A stretch of DNA of 64,000 nucleotides, from NCBI GenBank assembly GCA_001687465.1, contig LVLI01000282.1, forward strand, positions 1 to 64,000. The letters run 5' to 3'. The notes beneath the pieces are model-generated. The model was given only the letters and a program-made list of their open reading frames with translations. It made no database searches and had not been told where the DNA came from. How positions within the stretch are numbered: position 1 is the stretch's first letter; the number at the start of each line of letters is the position of its first letter. This DNA is from Halocafeteria seosinensis (Eukaryota > Sar > Bigyra > Bicosoecida). This document shows positions 1 to 11,900 of the stretch, piece by piece. The position numbers and the translations under genes are program-made.

Positions 1-77
1 GGGTATTGGTCGAGGGCTTGCCGCCATTCGTCCACGTTGTCGCTCTTCCATAAAGCCTGTGCAGCTTCAATATCCAT
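1..77 (-). CDS. N-terminus of an unidentified gene, cut by the window edge
   Basis: Read on the minus strand, an ATG at 77-75 opens a frame that stays open to the first base of the window. It encodes about 25 residues beginning MDIEAAQALWKSDNVDEW. The acidic, Trp-containing start looks like real coding sequence, but it is too short to assign a family. The ATG is the first in this frame after the upstream gene-poor stretch. The gene would share its upstream region with nothing else nearby. I cannot say what it does. Confidence 0.4.
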   Translation of the reverse strand, partial: MDIEAAQALWKSDNVDEWRQALDQY

Positions 78-627
78 AGTCGCTAATACTCCCAGACTCT
101 ATCGCGATAGCAAAGTAGAAATCACAGCGATGTACACAGAGATGTCGATAACGCAACTTCCGGACGCAGTACTGCCTATACAGTAACCAATACATACTCA
201 TGTGGGTGTTCAAAGTTTCTTCATACTACCGTCAAGGATTTGTGAACATGGACTTGGTTGGCAACAAATTACCAACAATATGCGGCAACTCGGCGCCACA
301 CAAACTTGACTGATTGTCATGCAACATTTGTTTGACGTTTATTCTAATGGAACCCTGGATCCACTGCATCCGACATGATGTCGGCGACATCGAATTCCGA
401 ATCCAAGAATCACCGTATGACTCAAGGAACCAGCAGTCACTCGGTATCTTGCGTCATTGTTGGTATTCTTACTACTAATACTACTACTAATGAACTTGTT
501 CTATAATACACTCCATTCCGATTCTCTGAACAAATCTGATTTATCCGAACTCGTCGCTCCTTAACCGCAGAGAGACACGAGATTGAAGGGACGCACCTGG
601 CATGATGCCAATCCCTCATTCATATGC
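78..627. other. Gene-poor spacer, no supported feature
   Basis: About 550 bases between the start of the partial gene and the 3' end of the SET/MYND gene. It should hold the promoter of the first and the 3' UTR of the second. A short tandem of ACT/ACTA units lies near 470-492. I see no credible coding exon or RNA gene. Confidence 0.4.
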
Positions 628-2679
628 TTATTGGCATAACGAACAAGAGCATTGAATCCCGTACGCGAAATTTAGTTTGATTCGCCGAGCACGCTTGTCG
701 TGGTCGTCTGCGTCTCCCCTGTACGATATTCGTAAAGACTCACCCTCTGGCACCGCTCGGTCGGCTCCGAAACACAGGCGTGAGCTTGGTACCGCTTCTT
801 TAGCATCGCGATCTGTAACCGAAGGAGTGCATGCATGATTGAAAAACGTGGCTCCCCTCAACAGCGTCACAGTATTGAACATGCATCCTGCAGGCGTACG
901 GGATGGGACGAAGCGTCCTAAGGACACACCCATTGCGTTTTGCATCACTAACGCAAAGAGCTGAGTGTACATACGGATCCCAAATAGAGGATGGGTTATG
1001 AACGCATTCGCTAAACTAACTGTCTGGACCTCTGTAAAGGAATCGTCGTAGGAGGAGGGGCGGTCGAAGGAGCTTGAACTCGCGACACTGAGTACCTCTT
1101 TCAGGTTGTGGAACTGGGAGAAGATGATATCAGTCCACATGTGAGAGGAAGCTTGACCGATACTCCAGTTTGTAGAATAAGCAGACAGGATAGGCACATC
1201 GTTCAGCCAGTTACGTGACAGTGCTCCAATGGTGTTGACGAAGTCAAGAGGATTACTGGTGCTTGAGGTTGTGTCGCTTTCAAGGGTTCCCTGAATAATT
1301 GAGTCCAAGTTTGTCAGCGCAATAAATCCGAATAACTTGAACACCATGAGGGGAAATCTAGAGATTGTTGAGTTTTCGTGATTTAGCATCGCTTCCGCGA
1401 GGTCGTTATATCGTTGCTGATAGTGGCAGAGTGCCCTATGATAGGTCTGCCAAGCAGTCCGCTGGCAGCTTTCGCTGCAATAGCGTGCCAGTTTGCAATC
1501 CTGGCAAGTCTCTATATTCGGCGACGTGGATAAAGGTCTCATGCAAAACTCACAAACGTCTTTCCAAAACACCGAGACGGAAAACCATGGAAGTTCTTCG
1601 TGGACAATTGTACCAGCGTTAATTTCATTTACAGCGACGGCCCCTATCCCGGCATCATCGTCTTCGGTGACCAGTTTGATTTTGCTATAGTCGAATTCGA
1701 AATAGGACGGACAACTGTGGGCTTGAACTAATCGCTGCTGGTCACTCAGCGGCGTTTCAACAGGCTCTTTCGGGTGGTTTTGTTCACAATCGCTAATAAG
1801 AGCTTCCTCCGTAGGGTTGCGGATATCAGAAGAAGGCTCTCGGTTTTCCAGAGTAATGCAACGGGATATGATGTTGATGATATCAAGGATATGCTGTGGT
1901 GATATATCTCCGGTCCAGTCATTTTTCAAGTGATTGCGGGCTGTATCTAAAACACGAGTGAGGTCAGCGCGCTTCCTCTTGGTAAGGTCACTAATACGGC
2001 CCCCACCAATTTGCAGAAGTGCTTGGTATACGTGTATCAGAGCTATAAGAGTCTCGCGATGACGACAGCGCGCCATTTCAAGCCCTAGAGCGTTTGACAT
2101 GTAGCGTGGTAAGCAAGCGGTCACACCGATGGCCACGCAGATCTTCCCATAGAGAATACGATCACTGGTACTGAGGGTAGATAAAGCGCAAGCAATTTTG
2201 GCAGATTCCCACGCCTCGTAAAGCGCTTGTAAACTCTCCCGTGATGCTACATCCTTTGGTTTACCTGTGTCCTGGTCCACAAACGTTTCATAGGCGAGCA
2301 AGGCTTTGTTCCTGAAGGACTCGCAATCGTCGCCCTCAGCAAGATGGATAGCCGTGTTATAACACGCCCACGCCTCATGGAAGTTTCCCATTCTATGTTG
2401 TTCGTTTGCTATGTGCCGTATTTCATCGGGAGATCGACGGAGCAGTGCCTGGCGAATTTTCTCTTTGTGAAGCCGCTCAGAGTTGGATTCCTCTGCCATT
2501 TTCCGATCTTTCTTTCCTTTTTGAGACAATCCACTGAGTGCAATGGATGGAGGATGTCGAATATTTCCTGCAACTATCGTATAATGTGTTAGGTGCATGT
2601 AATCAGCTTGGATAACGGCAAAAGGAATTCTCCGGCGGAGCTTTGTTGAGGAATCTTGTTTCGATTCCTCTAGGCCCAT
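628..2679 (-). CDS. SET and MYND domain protein (SMYD-type lysine methyltransferase)
   Basis: A single open exon of 683 codons. An internal ATG at 2499-2497 (MAEESNSERL...) would give 623 residues and may be the true start, because the first 60 residues look less protein-like. The N-terminal third is helical and TPR-like. A MYND zinc finger lies near 1430-1555, with CxxC pairs starting CEFC and a YCSESCQRTAW segment. It interrupts the SET domain as in SMYD proteins. The C-terminal SET core carries FFNHACTPS (the usual NHxCxPN motif, with Ser in place of the final Asn) and GESLRISYRGD, followed by the post-SET cysteine cluster CSCSLC just before the stop. The family transfers methyl groups from SAM to protein lysines; the substrate here is unknown. 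N-terminal TPR-like helices are reminiscent of SMYD4. Confidence 0.8.
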   Translation of the reverse strand: MGLEESKQDSSTKLRRRIPFAVIQADYMHLTHYTIVAGNIRHPPSIALSGLSQKGKKDRKMAEESNSERLHKEKIRQALLRRSPDEIRHIANEQHRMGNFHEAWACYNTAIHLAEGDDCESFRNKALLAYETFVDQDTGKPKDVASRESLQALYEAWESAKIACALSTLSTSDRILYGKICVAIGVTACLPRYMSNALGLEMARCRHRETLIALIHVYQALLQIGGGRISDLTKRKRADLTRVLDTARNHLKNDWTGDISPQHILDIINIISRCITLENREPSSDIRNPTEEALISDCEQNHPKEPVETPLSDQQRLVQAHSCPSYFEFDYSKIKLVTEDDDAGIGAVAVNEINAGTIVHEELPWFSVSVFWKDVCEFCMRPLSTSPNIETCQDCKLARYCSESCQRTAWQTYHRALCHYQQRYNDLAEAMLNHENSTISRFPLMVFKLFGFIALTNLDSIIQGTLESDTTSSTSNPLDFVNTIGALSRNWLNDVPILSAYSTNWSIGQASSHMWTDIIFSQFHNLKEVLSVASSSSFDRPSSYDDSFTEVQTVSLANAFITHPLFGIRMYTQLFALVMQNAMGVSLGRFVPSRTPAGCMFNTVTLLRGATFFNHACTPSVTDRDAKEAVPSSRLCFGADRAVPEGESLRISYRGDADDHDKRARRIKLNFAYGIQCSCSLCQ

Positions 2680-2949
2680 ATATTGTGCATACCTCGACTT
2701 TGATGAAATCTGACCCGTGAATATTAAGGTATTGTAAAATCACAAAATGCACTTGTCGGTGGTATGCATGTGGAACTGGAATATCTCGGAAACAAATGAA
2801 AGGAATCCGGCCTGGGAGCGAGCGTGTACTGTTGTGTGGAATTGCAAGTTATTCAGAGGGAAGCAAAGCCTGTCTGAATATTCTCTTTGAAAATCAACTA
2901 TTATACATGTAGGCCAATGGCTATGCTTTTTGACAAACCTGCCTTGACG

Positions 2950-3669
2950 CACATTGTAGCCTAGTCTCTAGGCTAGTTGGGATCGGTCCCCAATCCCCTG
3001 TTGGGGATGGGGATGCATACGCGCTGGCATAGTGTCTACTAAATGCTCAGCAGATTCCGGTTAAAAACAGCGCATACATTGTTCCCAACAGATCTCTACT
3101 CGTTTAGAGCCCTTTATCACCAAGGAGTTTGAAACGTTTGAGGATCGAGCTACTGAGGCCTCCGATGAGGAAGCCCCTCCACTATGTCTTCATCCACGCA
3201 ACACTGAAGAACCATTAGAACAACAGAGTGGGTTCTCTTTGCTGAAATTTTGGAAGAAGCACGGCTATAGTAGTTTTCCAGTTCTAAGCCCTGTGGTGAG
3301 TGTTTGCTGGCTATACCAGCGTCTACAGCCACTGCCGAAAGCTCCTTCAGTATTGCTGGCATTAATCATGGGAAGCGAAGGAGTCGTCTGAGAAGTGAAC
3401 GGCTTGAAAATATAATGGTCGTCAGATATAACCGCATTGGCACGTTGCTGGACGGAATAGAAGAAGAGCAGTACATCACTCCTGCAAATCTGCAAGGCTT
3501 GTCAGGGGCCTTTTCCCCAATTGAAATATACTTAGGCATCTGTATGCGCCCACCACTAAGACGCTCTGAAAGGATACGTGTGAAGGACCTCATACTCACA
3601 AAGAGTTCGAGTAATACAGTGGAGATAGTTAGTCCTTCATATTCGGAATGCGAACACAGTTTGAGGTGA
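2950..3669 (+). mobile_element. Decayed hAT transposon remnant (C-terminal dimerisation domain)
   Basis: From 3304 to 3669 the plus strand encodes LAIPASTATAESSFSIAG, then RRSRLRSERLENIMVVRYN, which is the conserved hAT transposase dimerisation region at the C-terminus of the enzyme. The upstream part (3122 to about 3300, with FWKKHGY...FPVLSPVV) is in another frame, so the copy is frameshifted or badly deleted. No start or N-terminal BED/catalytic core is present. About 130 bases upstream lie inverted repeats: TAGCCTAG at 2957-2964 facing CTAGGCTA at 2968-2975, then C-rich 2988-2998 facing G-rich 3003-3012, a style common in hAT subterminal regions. I could not find a matching far end or target-site duplication. 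The element is certainly inactive as it stands. Confidence 0.65.
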
Positions 3670-3841
3670 ACCGCAGGTTGGAGTGTGGGTGTTTCGGGTC
3701 GCGGGACATGAAGAGAATGAGGAGAATGAAGCACTACTGGTATTCGAGATAATAGCGGAAGATATACAGACCCTGACTTCACTACGGGTATTGGTCACTA
3801 GTGAGCGCAAAATGTGAAGTTTATTACCTGTGGAGAATAAT

Positions 3842-4318
3842 TTAGTGGTCGTCACGGATACGTTCAAGGGCTAGTTGTGTGGTTTCCATGGTTTGGAGCG
3901 ACTCCAGCCATGCATGTGCCGCGCTTTCGTTAGGGACAACTTCAGCGAGCACAGTGACCAGTGACGTATTCTCAAGGTTGACAGGGGAACTGGAGGCATT
4001 AGAGTACCGAAGTTCCGGAGAGGCTTCTCCAAAGATGCATGCTAGTTGTCGACTTACTCGCCGGAGTATCTGTTCAACACACGATAAAAAAACATTCTGC
4101 TAAAGTTTGATCGTTCGGGGGGTACGAAGCCCCATACATCATACCTCATCTTGTTCGTTTTGTCGAGTTTGCAACCCCCTGATTTCCGTTTGCATCTCCC
4201 CTTCTCGTTGCCCGGCTTGAGCTTGCATTTCTAGCATTTCTTCGCTCAGTTGTTCACTGGTTTTCTGTAATACTTCTCTCTTCTTTCTCACGACTGATCT
4301 GCTCGCGATTTTAGGCAT
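3842..4318 (-). CDS. Small coiled-coil protein, two exons
   Basis: Model: complement(join(3842..4099,4145..4318)), about 143 residues. The ATG at 4318-4316 (MPKIASRSVVRKKREVLQ) is the first ATG in the frame. Exon 1 is a charged coiled coil (Glu/Gln/Met rich, SEQLSEEMLEMQAQ). The 45-base intron starts GTATGA and ends TTTAG, and a second in-frame AG three bases later (NAGNAG) allows an alternative acceptor. Exon 2 (NVFLSCVEQILRRVSRQL...) is helical and ends LALERIRDDH with TAA. Family not recognised. The frame continues open upstream through a GGTAAG site, so an additional 5' exon is possible. It is transcribed away from the first anoctamin gene. Confidence 0.5.
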
Positions 4319-4817
4319 CCAAGGAAACAAGATGCGCTTACCAGAGCTCCCCAAAAGTCAACTTTTTTCCTCATCCCTATCTCTCTTGAGAGTATTGACT
4401 CTGCACCCCATAACCGGTGCCATAGGTATTACACTTGTATTTGACAGATAGTCTACCGGCTGGGGGGTTGACCGCACTCGAATCCGAAACAGTGTGGCAA
4501 CTCTTGACTCCCGTGGGTCCTACGGCTCGCGAAGCTCAATACTCGTACAATAGTTAAGTTGACCGGCATCATTCGTGGAACCTTGACTGTCATTTGGTTA
4601 TGACTCCTGCCGCTGAGTGACTTCCAATTGGGACTCTACAACGGAGTTAAGATGCGCTTCAAGGGCTGTTCCGAGTTGAAGCTGGCCCACACTCTACAGT
4701 AATACAATTGTACAACCATACAGTATGATACAGATACAAGTTGCGGTGGTTTGTTTCCTCTTCCGCGCGTCTCTCTTCCCTTACAGTAAAACCTATTGAG
4801 ATCCTTGTGCAAGCAAA
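4319..4817. promoter_or_regulatory. Divergent intergenic region upstream of anoctamin 1
   Basis: About 500 bases between two divergently transcribed starts (small coiled-coil gene on minus, anoctamin on plus), so it should hold both promoters. I do not recognise a defined core-promoter element and see no convincing exon. Confidence 0.35.
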
Positions 4818-7800
4818 ATGAGCGAAGAGGAGTCGAAATTGCACCAAAACCCCATCAACCCATCCCCCGAGAAGCAACCGCAGGAGCCTGAGTTGGATCG
4901 TGGGTATTGGGTGCTTCAGGTACCTCGGGATAAACAGGAATGGTGCCAGAACAAACTCTTGGGACGGCTTCGAGGAGCTGGTAGGTGGAAGAATGTGTCA
5001 TGCGATCTGCCGAGCTCGGCGAAGAACCCTTTCTCCATCGTGGAGCTTCGCAGGGCTTCACTACAAGGCGTTTTGGTCGTCCCACAAGACGTCCATAATC
5101 ATTTTCGTGTTTGCCACGTAAGTGCCTGGTCTTGTACATGGACTATCTTCCACCACTGAGTGGTTTGAATTGTGTGCAGTTTGGAGCGCCTGGAGTATGA
5201 AGCGGCTTCCAGTGAAAACAATCTGTGGTTCCCGTTGGACCGGGACAAGCTGCGGGAAGCAGATATTGCCATGAACAAGAATCTCCAAGACCACGGTATG
5301 ATTTATGAAAGGAAATGCTTGCGTATTTCGAGGTGGTAGCTATCCACTGAATGCTACACGCAGGACTTGAGTTCAACCCGGAAGAAGATGGTACACCATT
5401 GCCGGATGACGAGTTAGCAATTCCTGATATGCCGACTTACCTTCCTGGGCAAGACCAGTAAGCAAACATGTCTGTGCAGGCCAAGATTGGTATGTGGAGG
5501 GAAAACCTGCTGCCTGGTGATTTGAGGTGCTTGCAGTTTTCCCCCGTACATGTACATCTACGGACCCTATCTCACTTGGGCCGCCAAAGAAGGCTACTAT
5601 TACAAACATCGCCATGGAAATTTTGCTTCAGCTTTTGACAACCTTCGAACTTTAGTACTTATCAAACAGATAATGCAGGCTCCAAGACATGTACGTTCAT
5701 TTATGTGGAAGTCTCGTGTCACCCTTTGACTACCCATTGACTAGGTATTGTTGTCGGAGTCTCACAGGATTACGGTGCTGGGCTCGACCTACACAAGCTG
5801 GTAGGGAGAGGGAAACTTGAGAACTTCGTTCCTGGTAACGATGAATCCCGACGAGCGTACTTGAAGGAAGAATGGCTCCGCTTGTGTAAACTTCCATGGG
5901 ATGTACCTCTGCCGGCGATCCAAAATTATTATGGTTCAAGGATTGCAATGGTATGTCTACTCTTCTTGCTTTTCAAACTACGATTTTCCATTCCTGCTAC
6001 TGCACGGGCGATCTTCTTTCAACTCCAGTATTTTGCGTTCTTCCAATCCTATACCGTGTGGTTGCTGTTCTCGGGTATCCTTGGCCTAATTTTCTTTGCT
6101 GCTGAGACTCATTATGATGGCACATCGACCCAGAGTGAACTAGTTTTCTTCTACGCGGTCATAATCTCAATCTGGTCGACGTCGTTCAGGTACGTGTCGC
6201 TTTCCGATGCCACGGTGCTGTTAATTGTACATTCTGCCGCCATCCCACAGCGAGAAATGGAAGCGAAATGAGTGTGTTCATAGCAAGAAATGGGGACAAG
6301 ATAGTCAAGAAGAACGAGCGCCTACGCGTCCGGCGTATATTCGCTCCTCGGAGGTCTATTTGAAAAGAAGCTTCAGTACAGGAAAACCCGAGTACTGGTA
6401 TGTTCGTCTTTGCTCTTGAGACTCTTGGCGGTGTGCGAATACTTGCTCTTCCCGGTTGTCGCAGGCGGTCTCCTGTCAGAAGTACGCTGAAACATGTGAT
6501 CAGCGACACTACCATTGCAACGGTAATTGGTATCGTCATTGTGCTAGTTGTCATGATCTTTTGGCTGCGAATCGTATTGCAAAATGTACGTCATCGTAGC
6601 TGAGATGCGCTTCGCTGCCCTATCAATAATGTCTATCTCGCAGGTGGATAATTTGTCCACCGAGTGGGCGTCGCACATCAGTAGGTAAGAAGATCGGTAG
6701 AAGTTGTGTAGCCTGTCAGTCATATTCGACATGTTGCCTCTGTCTCCTTCGCAGTATTGTCACAGCGGTTCAAATCCAGGTGATGAGCTTCCTCTATCAC
6801 AAGTTAGCTCATCTCCTTGTTAACTGGGAGAACCATCCTAACGAAACGGAGCATGAGAATTCGCTGGCTTTGAAGCTATCGTGTTTCCAGTTCATTAACG
6901 CGTACTTTTCTTTGTTTGTGAGTCTTCCGCCTTACTTTTAGGGTATTGCCTATTGCTCTTACTTCAGTTCAAGCGGAATGCAGTACATTGCGTACATCAA
7001 AGGCAGTACGTCGTTTTTTGGGGAGAACCAAGCATGCATGAAAAACAACCGGGGCAACGAAGATTGCTTGTTTGAGTTGGAATTTCAGTTGATTATCATT
7101 TTTGCAACGCGTGTCGGTAAGTTGTCACATGCCCGAAACCCTATTTGGGAAGTTCTCATTGTATATGACGCCACAGGAATGACGTTTCTGAATCACCTTA
7201 TCCTTCCTGCTATCATGCCCAAAATAGCTGAGGCACTTCCGACAATAAAAGCTCGGCTTATGTGTAAAGAGCCAGTCAAAGATGACAAGGCTGGTAAGGG
7301 CTACTTGGACGACTCTTCGACCTTTTGCAACGTTCTTTTTATTGCCTTCTCTGGAATGGCAAAATGCAGTTGACGGCTCTGCACTGGGTGAGGAGTCCAT
7401 TGCAGAAAAGGAACTGGAAAAGCCGCCATATGATCCGTTTAATGACTACCTGTAAGTTAAAACAGTATATGATGAATTTCGTTTTGGAAAGGCTATAAGA
7501 AGATAGTTATGGTGCATTTACAGGGATTTGATGATTCAGTATGGTTTCGTTACACTTTTTGTGCCTGCATTTCCTTTGGCTCCATTCCTGGCAACCATTG
7601 TTAACATACTAGAAATACGATTGGGTATGAATCAAAGATTTGCAGTTTCCAAATCACTTACGTTCAATTATGGTTGCGCTTACGTCAGTGCAGATTCCTA
7701 CAAGCTTCTGAAACTCACGTCGAGACCTGCTCCCCGACAAGCTTCAGGAATCGGCAGCTGGTACGTGACATATGCCGATGTATTGGATTCCTCTTGTTGA

Positions 7801-8309
7801 GCCATTCCATTTGGATGTACGCTTTTGCGCTACTTTCAGGAGAATCGTGTTGAGATTTCTCACTATTATCTCCGTCGTGACCAACATCACACTCATTGTG
7901 TTTACGGATGATCAACCATGGTTTGGTGTTTCGGTATGTTGGCCTTCGCTCTGTCTCCTTCGTGACGCGAATGTTAGATGCAGCTCAACTGCAGGACCAA
8001 TACTTGCAATTTGGGATTGCTGTAGTCGCTGAGCATGTGATTCTGGGCTTAAAGTTTTTAGTCGAAGAACTCATTCCAGATGTACCTCATAACGTCACGA
8101 TTCAACGTCGACGTCAGGAGTATCTCGTTGACAAGCACTTGCTAGACTCAAAAGAAGCAGACGAAGTAGCCGCGCTCAATGGGCATCTGAAGAATGATGA
8201 TGTAGACCCTGAGGATGCAGAGATTGCCATTACTGAAGCGGAAATCGGAGAGACAATTTCTGAGGCTGTATCCTCACTACAGAAGGAAAAGCAAGGGGAC
8301 GACGCTTAA
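4818..8309 (+). CDS. Anoctamin (TMEM16) family membrane protein, copy 1, 18 exons
   Basis: Model: join(4818..4980,5054..5117,5180..5295,5364..5457,5537..5690,5768..5950,6029..6189,6251..6397,6465..6585,6644..6684,6755..6917,6984..7116,7177..7293,7370..7451,7524..7624,7694..7760,7840..7933,7995..8309), 771 residues, all phases consistent. Anoctamins are homodimeric Ca-activated chloride channels and/or lipid scramblases. Hallmarks seen: IQNYYGSRIAMYFAF at TM1, EKWKRNECVHSKKWG in the first loop, NWENHPNETEHENSLALK...FQFINAYFSLF, CLFELEFQL (TM6), EKPPYDPFNDYLDLMIQ and YGFVTLFVPAFPLAP (TM7), NILEIRLGD (TM8), then AVVAEHVILGLKFLVEE. The C-terminal tail is acidic. TM6 lacks the acidic Ca ligand of animal TMEM16A (see findings). 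A second copy follows directly. Confidence 0.88.
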
Positions 8310-8944
8310 GGCTTTCCATGGAAGTGGCAGTTGCTGTATGATTTATCCATGTGTATCGGCTGAACAAATTTGACAGGTTCTTGGGATAAACTATTATACG
8401 TGTTTCCACCAACCCGGCTACCATTCATCAACCGTTTCCTCTCTTAGCTTGCATGGACAAGTTTCGAGTTTTGCCGTACTTCCATAAACATGTACTGTTG
8501 TCGGTATTGGCACCCCCAGCATCCCCGAGTATCGAATATGTAACGAACGTCATCATGGCACCAATTTCCGTCCAAGGAACACATAGAAATTGCGAGCTTT
8601 GGCTTCGTACACCAGACTGCATTTCTCCATGGTGCAGTCACGCTTGCGAAGTCTCGGGGTTCGAAATTCCCGTCTTCGACATCCGCGGGATCGGGCGATA
8701 CGATCCATTCGTCGAAATGTACTCAATACCAATGTTCCCTGAAAAACGAAAAGAGCATTCCGAAACAAAATCTCCCCTCTCCGCCTGATGGAGAGATGAT
8801 CAAGCCTTTGTCCAGCAGGCAACAGCTTCTCGCAGGAGCGGTCGCGAACATGCGACCCTCACGGTAAGAAGGGTTCTACGTTCTATATGTGGCAGATTCC
8901 TGCGGAGAACCCGTGTTGACAAAGATCCATTAAACACTGGAAAA
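8310..8944. other. Spacer between the tandem anoctamin genes
   Basis: About 635 bases with the 3' UTR of copy 1 and the promoter of copy 2. A plus-strand ATG frame of 111 codons (8453-8788) is present but has no recognisable domain and overlaps open minus-strand frames, so I do not call it a gene. A possible two-part hairpin lies at 8647-8678. Confidence 0.3.
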
Positions 8945-11900
8945 ATGAGCACGTCTTGCAAAACCAAGGAGGAGCCCTCTCGGGATCTGAATGACAGGCA
9001 GGAGCTCGAGGATTTTCGTCGAGGACACTGGATTCTACAAGTTCCCGGCGACCAATTAGAATGGTGTCATGATACTTTGCTCCAGAGTCTCGAACATGCA
9101 GGTTCGCACAAATTGCAGTGTCTATGTCTGGTGGGAAGTGTGCTGACCGACTGAGAGACGCTTGCTTGCAGGTTTGAGGTACATCATTTTTCGCGGTTCC
9201 AAGACCAATGACATCATAGTTTTGGTGTTTGCGACGTGCGTATATCTTAGTTTCGCGGGACATTAGTGGAGTCATAAAAGTGCATGAACTGCAGCCTGGA
9301 GCGACTGGAACGGGAGGCGGCCAGTCCGAGAAACCAGGTACCGTTCGCACTGGATCGTGACCGACTTCGCCAAGCCGATATTGACTTGAATGCCCAACTT
9401 CAGAAAGATGGTTCGTCTAAATGATTCTTGACGCGAAATGGATTAAGCCAACCGTCTTTCCGCATTCGCATTGCGTGGCCAAACAGGTATGCAATTCCAT
9501 CCAACGGACAAAGAAACCGAATTCGAAGGGAATGACTTGGCAATTCCTAGAATGAAGAGCATCCTGCCTGGTCAAGAATCGTAAGAATGGGACTTTACAT
9601 GTACCATATATATGGTATCACAATTCCACTATTGATTGAGTCTCCGTGGCAGGTTCGATCCGTACATGTACATCTTCGCGCCCTACATTCAAGAAAAGAG
9701 GGATCTCTACTATAACCATCGACATGGCCATGCAAATTCTCCATTTGATAACCTTAGGACTCTTATCCTTATTCGGCAAATCCTGAGGACCCAAAAAAGC
9801 GTATGATGATTAGTTTGTCTACTAAAATTGTTCAAAACACCGGTCTTCTGAATTTGCTTGATGTGTTTCCAGGCGGGTGGAGCAGGATTAGATACGGAGC
9901 GCCTAATTGGTCATGACAAACTGAAGAAAATCATTCCAGGAAAAGACAGAGCTCGACATCGGTATCTAAAATCTGAATGGCTCAATTTTTGTCAGATTCC
10001 ATGGAGCATTCCACTCGAGGCAATACAAAACTATTTTGGAGCCAGAATTGCAATGGTATGAGCACCTGCCGCCCGTCGTAGTTAAGCAGCACTTTATCTA
10101 CTCCCTTTTACAGTACTACGCCTTTTTCAAGTCATATACAATTTGGCTTGTTTTCCTAGCGGTTCTAGGAATCGTCGTCTTCCCGCTAGATGGGATGTAC
10201 TCAGGAACAAGAGCTCAGAGCGAGATCCTATTGTTTTTCTCTTTGGCGGTTTCTCTGTGGTCCGTAGGGTTCTGGTACGTGATCGGAAGCTCACTATTGT
10301 GGATAAGAAGATGTCTAAGGGCTTACATTCTCCACGTTCTGCAGCGAGAAATGGAAACGCAACGAGAACGTGTTCAGCAAGAAATGGGGCACAACGCATC
10401 AGGCACAAGATGAATCCATTCGTCCCGCTTATATCCGGTCGAACGAGGTGAAACTAGAACGCAGTTACACCACAGGTATACCGCAATTCTGGTAGGTTTA
10501 TTCCCGTTTATTAACTGATGCAAAAATGGTTAAATAGCATCCGTATGTGGTATACGTGCCACTACTGGCAGGAGATCTCCGCTTCTTCGACTGGGAAAAT
10601 TAATACTCAGCAACTCCATAATGTCTACTGCCGTTGGGATCCTACTCGTTGCCGTACTATCAATCTTCTACCTTAGGATCGTCCTTCGGAGTGTACGTTA
10701 TCTCTACACGTGGATCAAACATGATGTATACATAACAGCGTATTTCTTGAACGAGAAGCAGGTAGAAGGACTCTCAACTACGTGGGCGTCCCATATTAGC
10801 AGGTAAGAGCGGAGCTGGTACTGTAAACAATCGGCACTGGTTCAGGCTTTTCTGGGGTTGTGTGTTGTTACAGTATTGTTACGGGTGCTCAGATCCAAAT
10901 TTCGAGCTTTCTGTATTACCTACTTGCTCATTGGTTAGTGGGATGGGAGAACCACCCAACGGATACCGCTTACGAAAACTCCTTGAGCACTAAACTTGCG
11001 AGTTTTCAATTTATCAATGCATATTTTTCGCTGTTTGTATGTTATTTTAAGCGTTGGGAAACGATGTGTTTGTGCAACTGACCATTGTTGTTGTCCTTGA
11101 CAAGTTTTTCAGTATATTGCTTTCATTAAGGGAAATACAGCTTTTTTTGGTGAAGATCAGCCATGTCTTCGAAACTCAAAGGGGGAATCAGACTGCCTAT
11201 ACGAATTGCAATTTCAGTTATTGATTGTCTTTGTGATGAGAATGGGTAGGTGAGAACTCTTCTGGTGTAATATGTCAGATTGGTATGGTTCTTTTCAATC
11301 TGTTTGAGTGCAGCAATGACCGTTGTGTCTCAGCTTGTGCTCCCAGCGTTGACACCCGTGATTTCCAAGAAACTTGGTCAAGCTAAATCAGCGCTAATGT
11401 GCTGCTGCAGAGCTCCAGACTCTATACGTAGGTCCATGCTCTAAAGTCGAAATCGGGGCGATCTTTGTGCTGGACTTCCGTAGTGGTACACGGTGGTCTG
11501 CAGATCCGGAGGAAGATGCAGAATCCAATACAGATTTAGATAACGAGGACGATTGGGTTTCTCTAGAACGTGAACTCGAGAAACCCATATATGATCCTTT
11601 CAACGAGTATTTGTAAGGGAAGAGTCTCTCTTTGCAAGTAGTGCAGTAGTGCCACACGGCTTTAGTTGGTGTCGCAGAGATCTTCTCCTACAATACGGAT
11701 ACGTTACTTTGTTCGTGGTTGCGTTCCCGTTGGTCCCAGTGCTTGCCAGCGTGGTTAATTTGGTGGAAATTCGACTTGGTGCGTACTTTACGACACTCCG
11801 TGTAGAATCGTCTTCCCTAGTTGTAAAGGGGCCTGTTTCATGCGACACATAGTTATTTACAGATTCGTATAAGCTACTCCGGCTTTCATCTCGACCGACC

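Noticed and set aside
1-11. Shared GGGTATTGGTC at position 1 and near 3786
   Set aside because: Eleven bases; such matches are expected by chance in 64 kb.
5121-5159. Read-through of anoctamin exon 1 into the first introns
   Set aside because: Comparison with the paralogue shows that the conserved protein requires the spliced frames, not the continuous one.
6755-6790. Possible tRNA T-arm (GGTTCAAATCC)
   Set aside because: It lies within an anoctamin exon encoding IVTAVQIQ, conserved in the paralogue, and has no matching acceptor stem.
8640-8690. Possible tRNA around GGTTCGAAATTCC
   Set aside because: The T-stem is imperfect, and no acceptor, D or anticodon arm can be drawn on either strand.
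8453-8788. Plus-strand 111-codon ATG frame between the anoctamins
   Set aside because: No domain, codon pattern unlike neighbours, and overlapping open frames on the minus strand.
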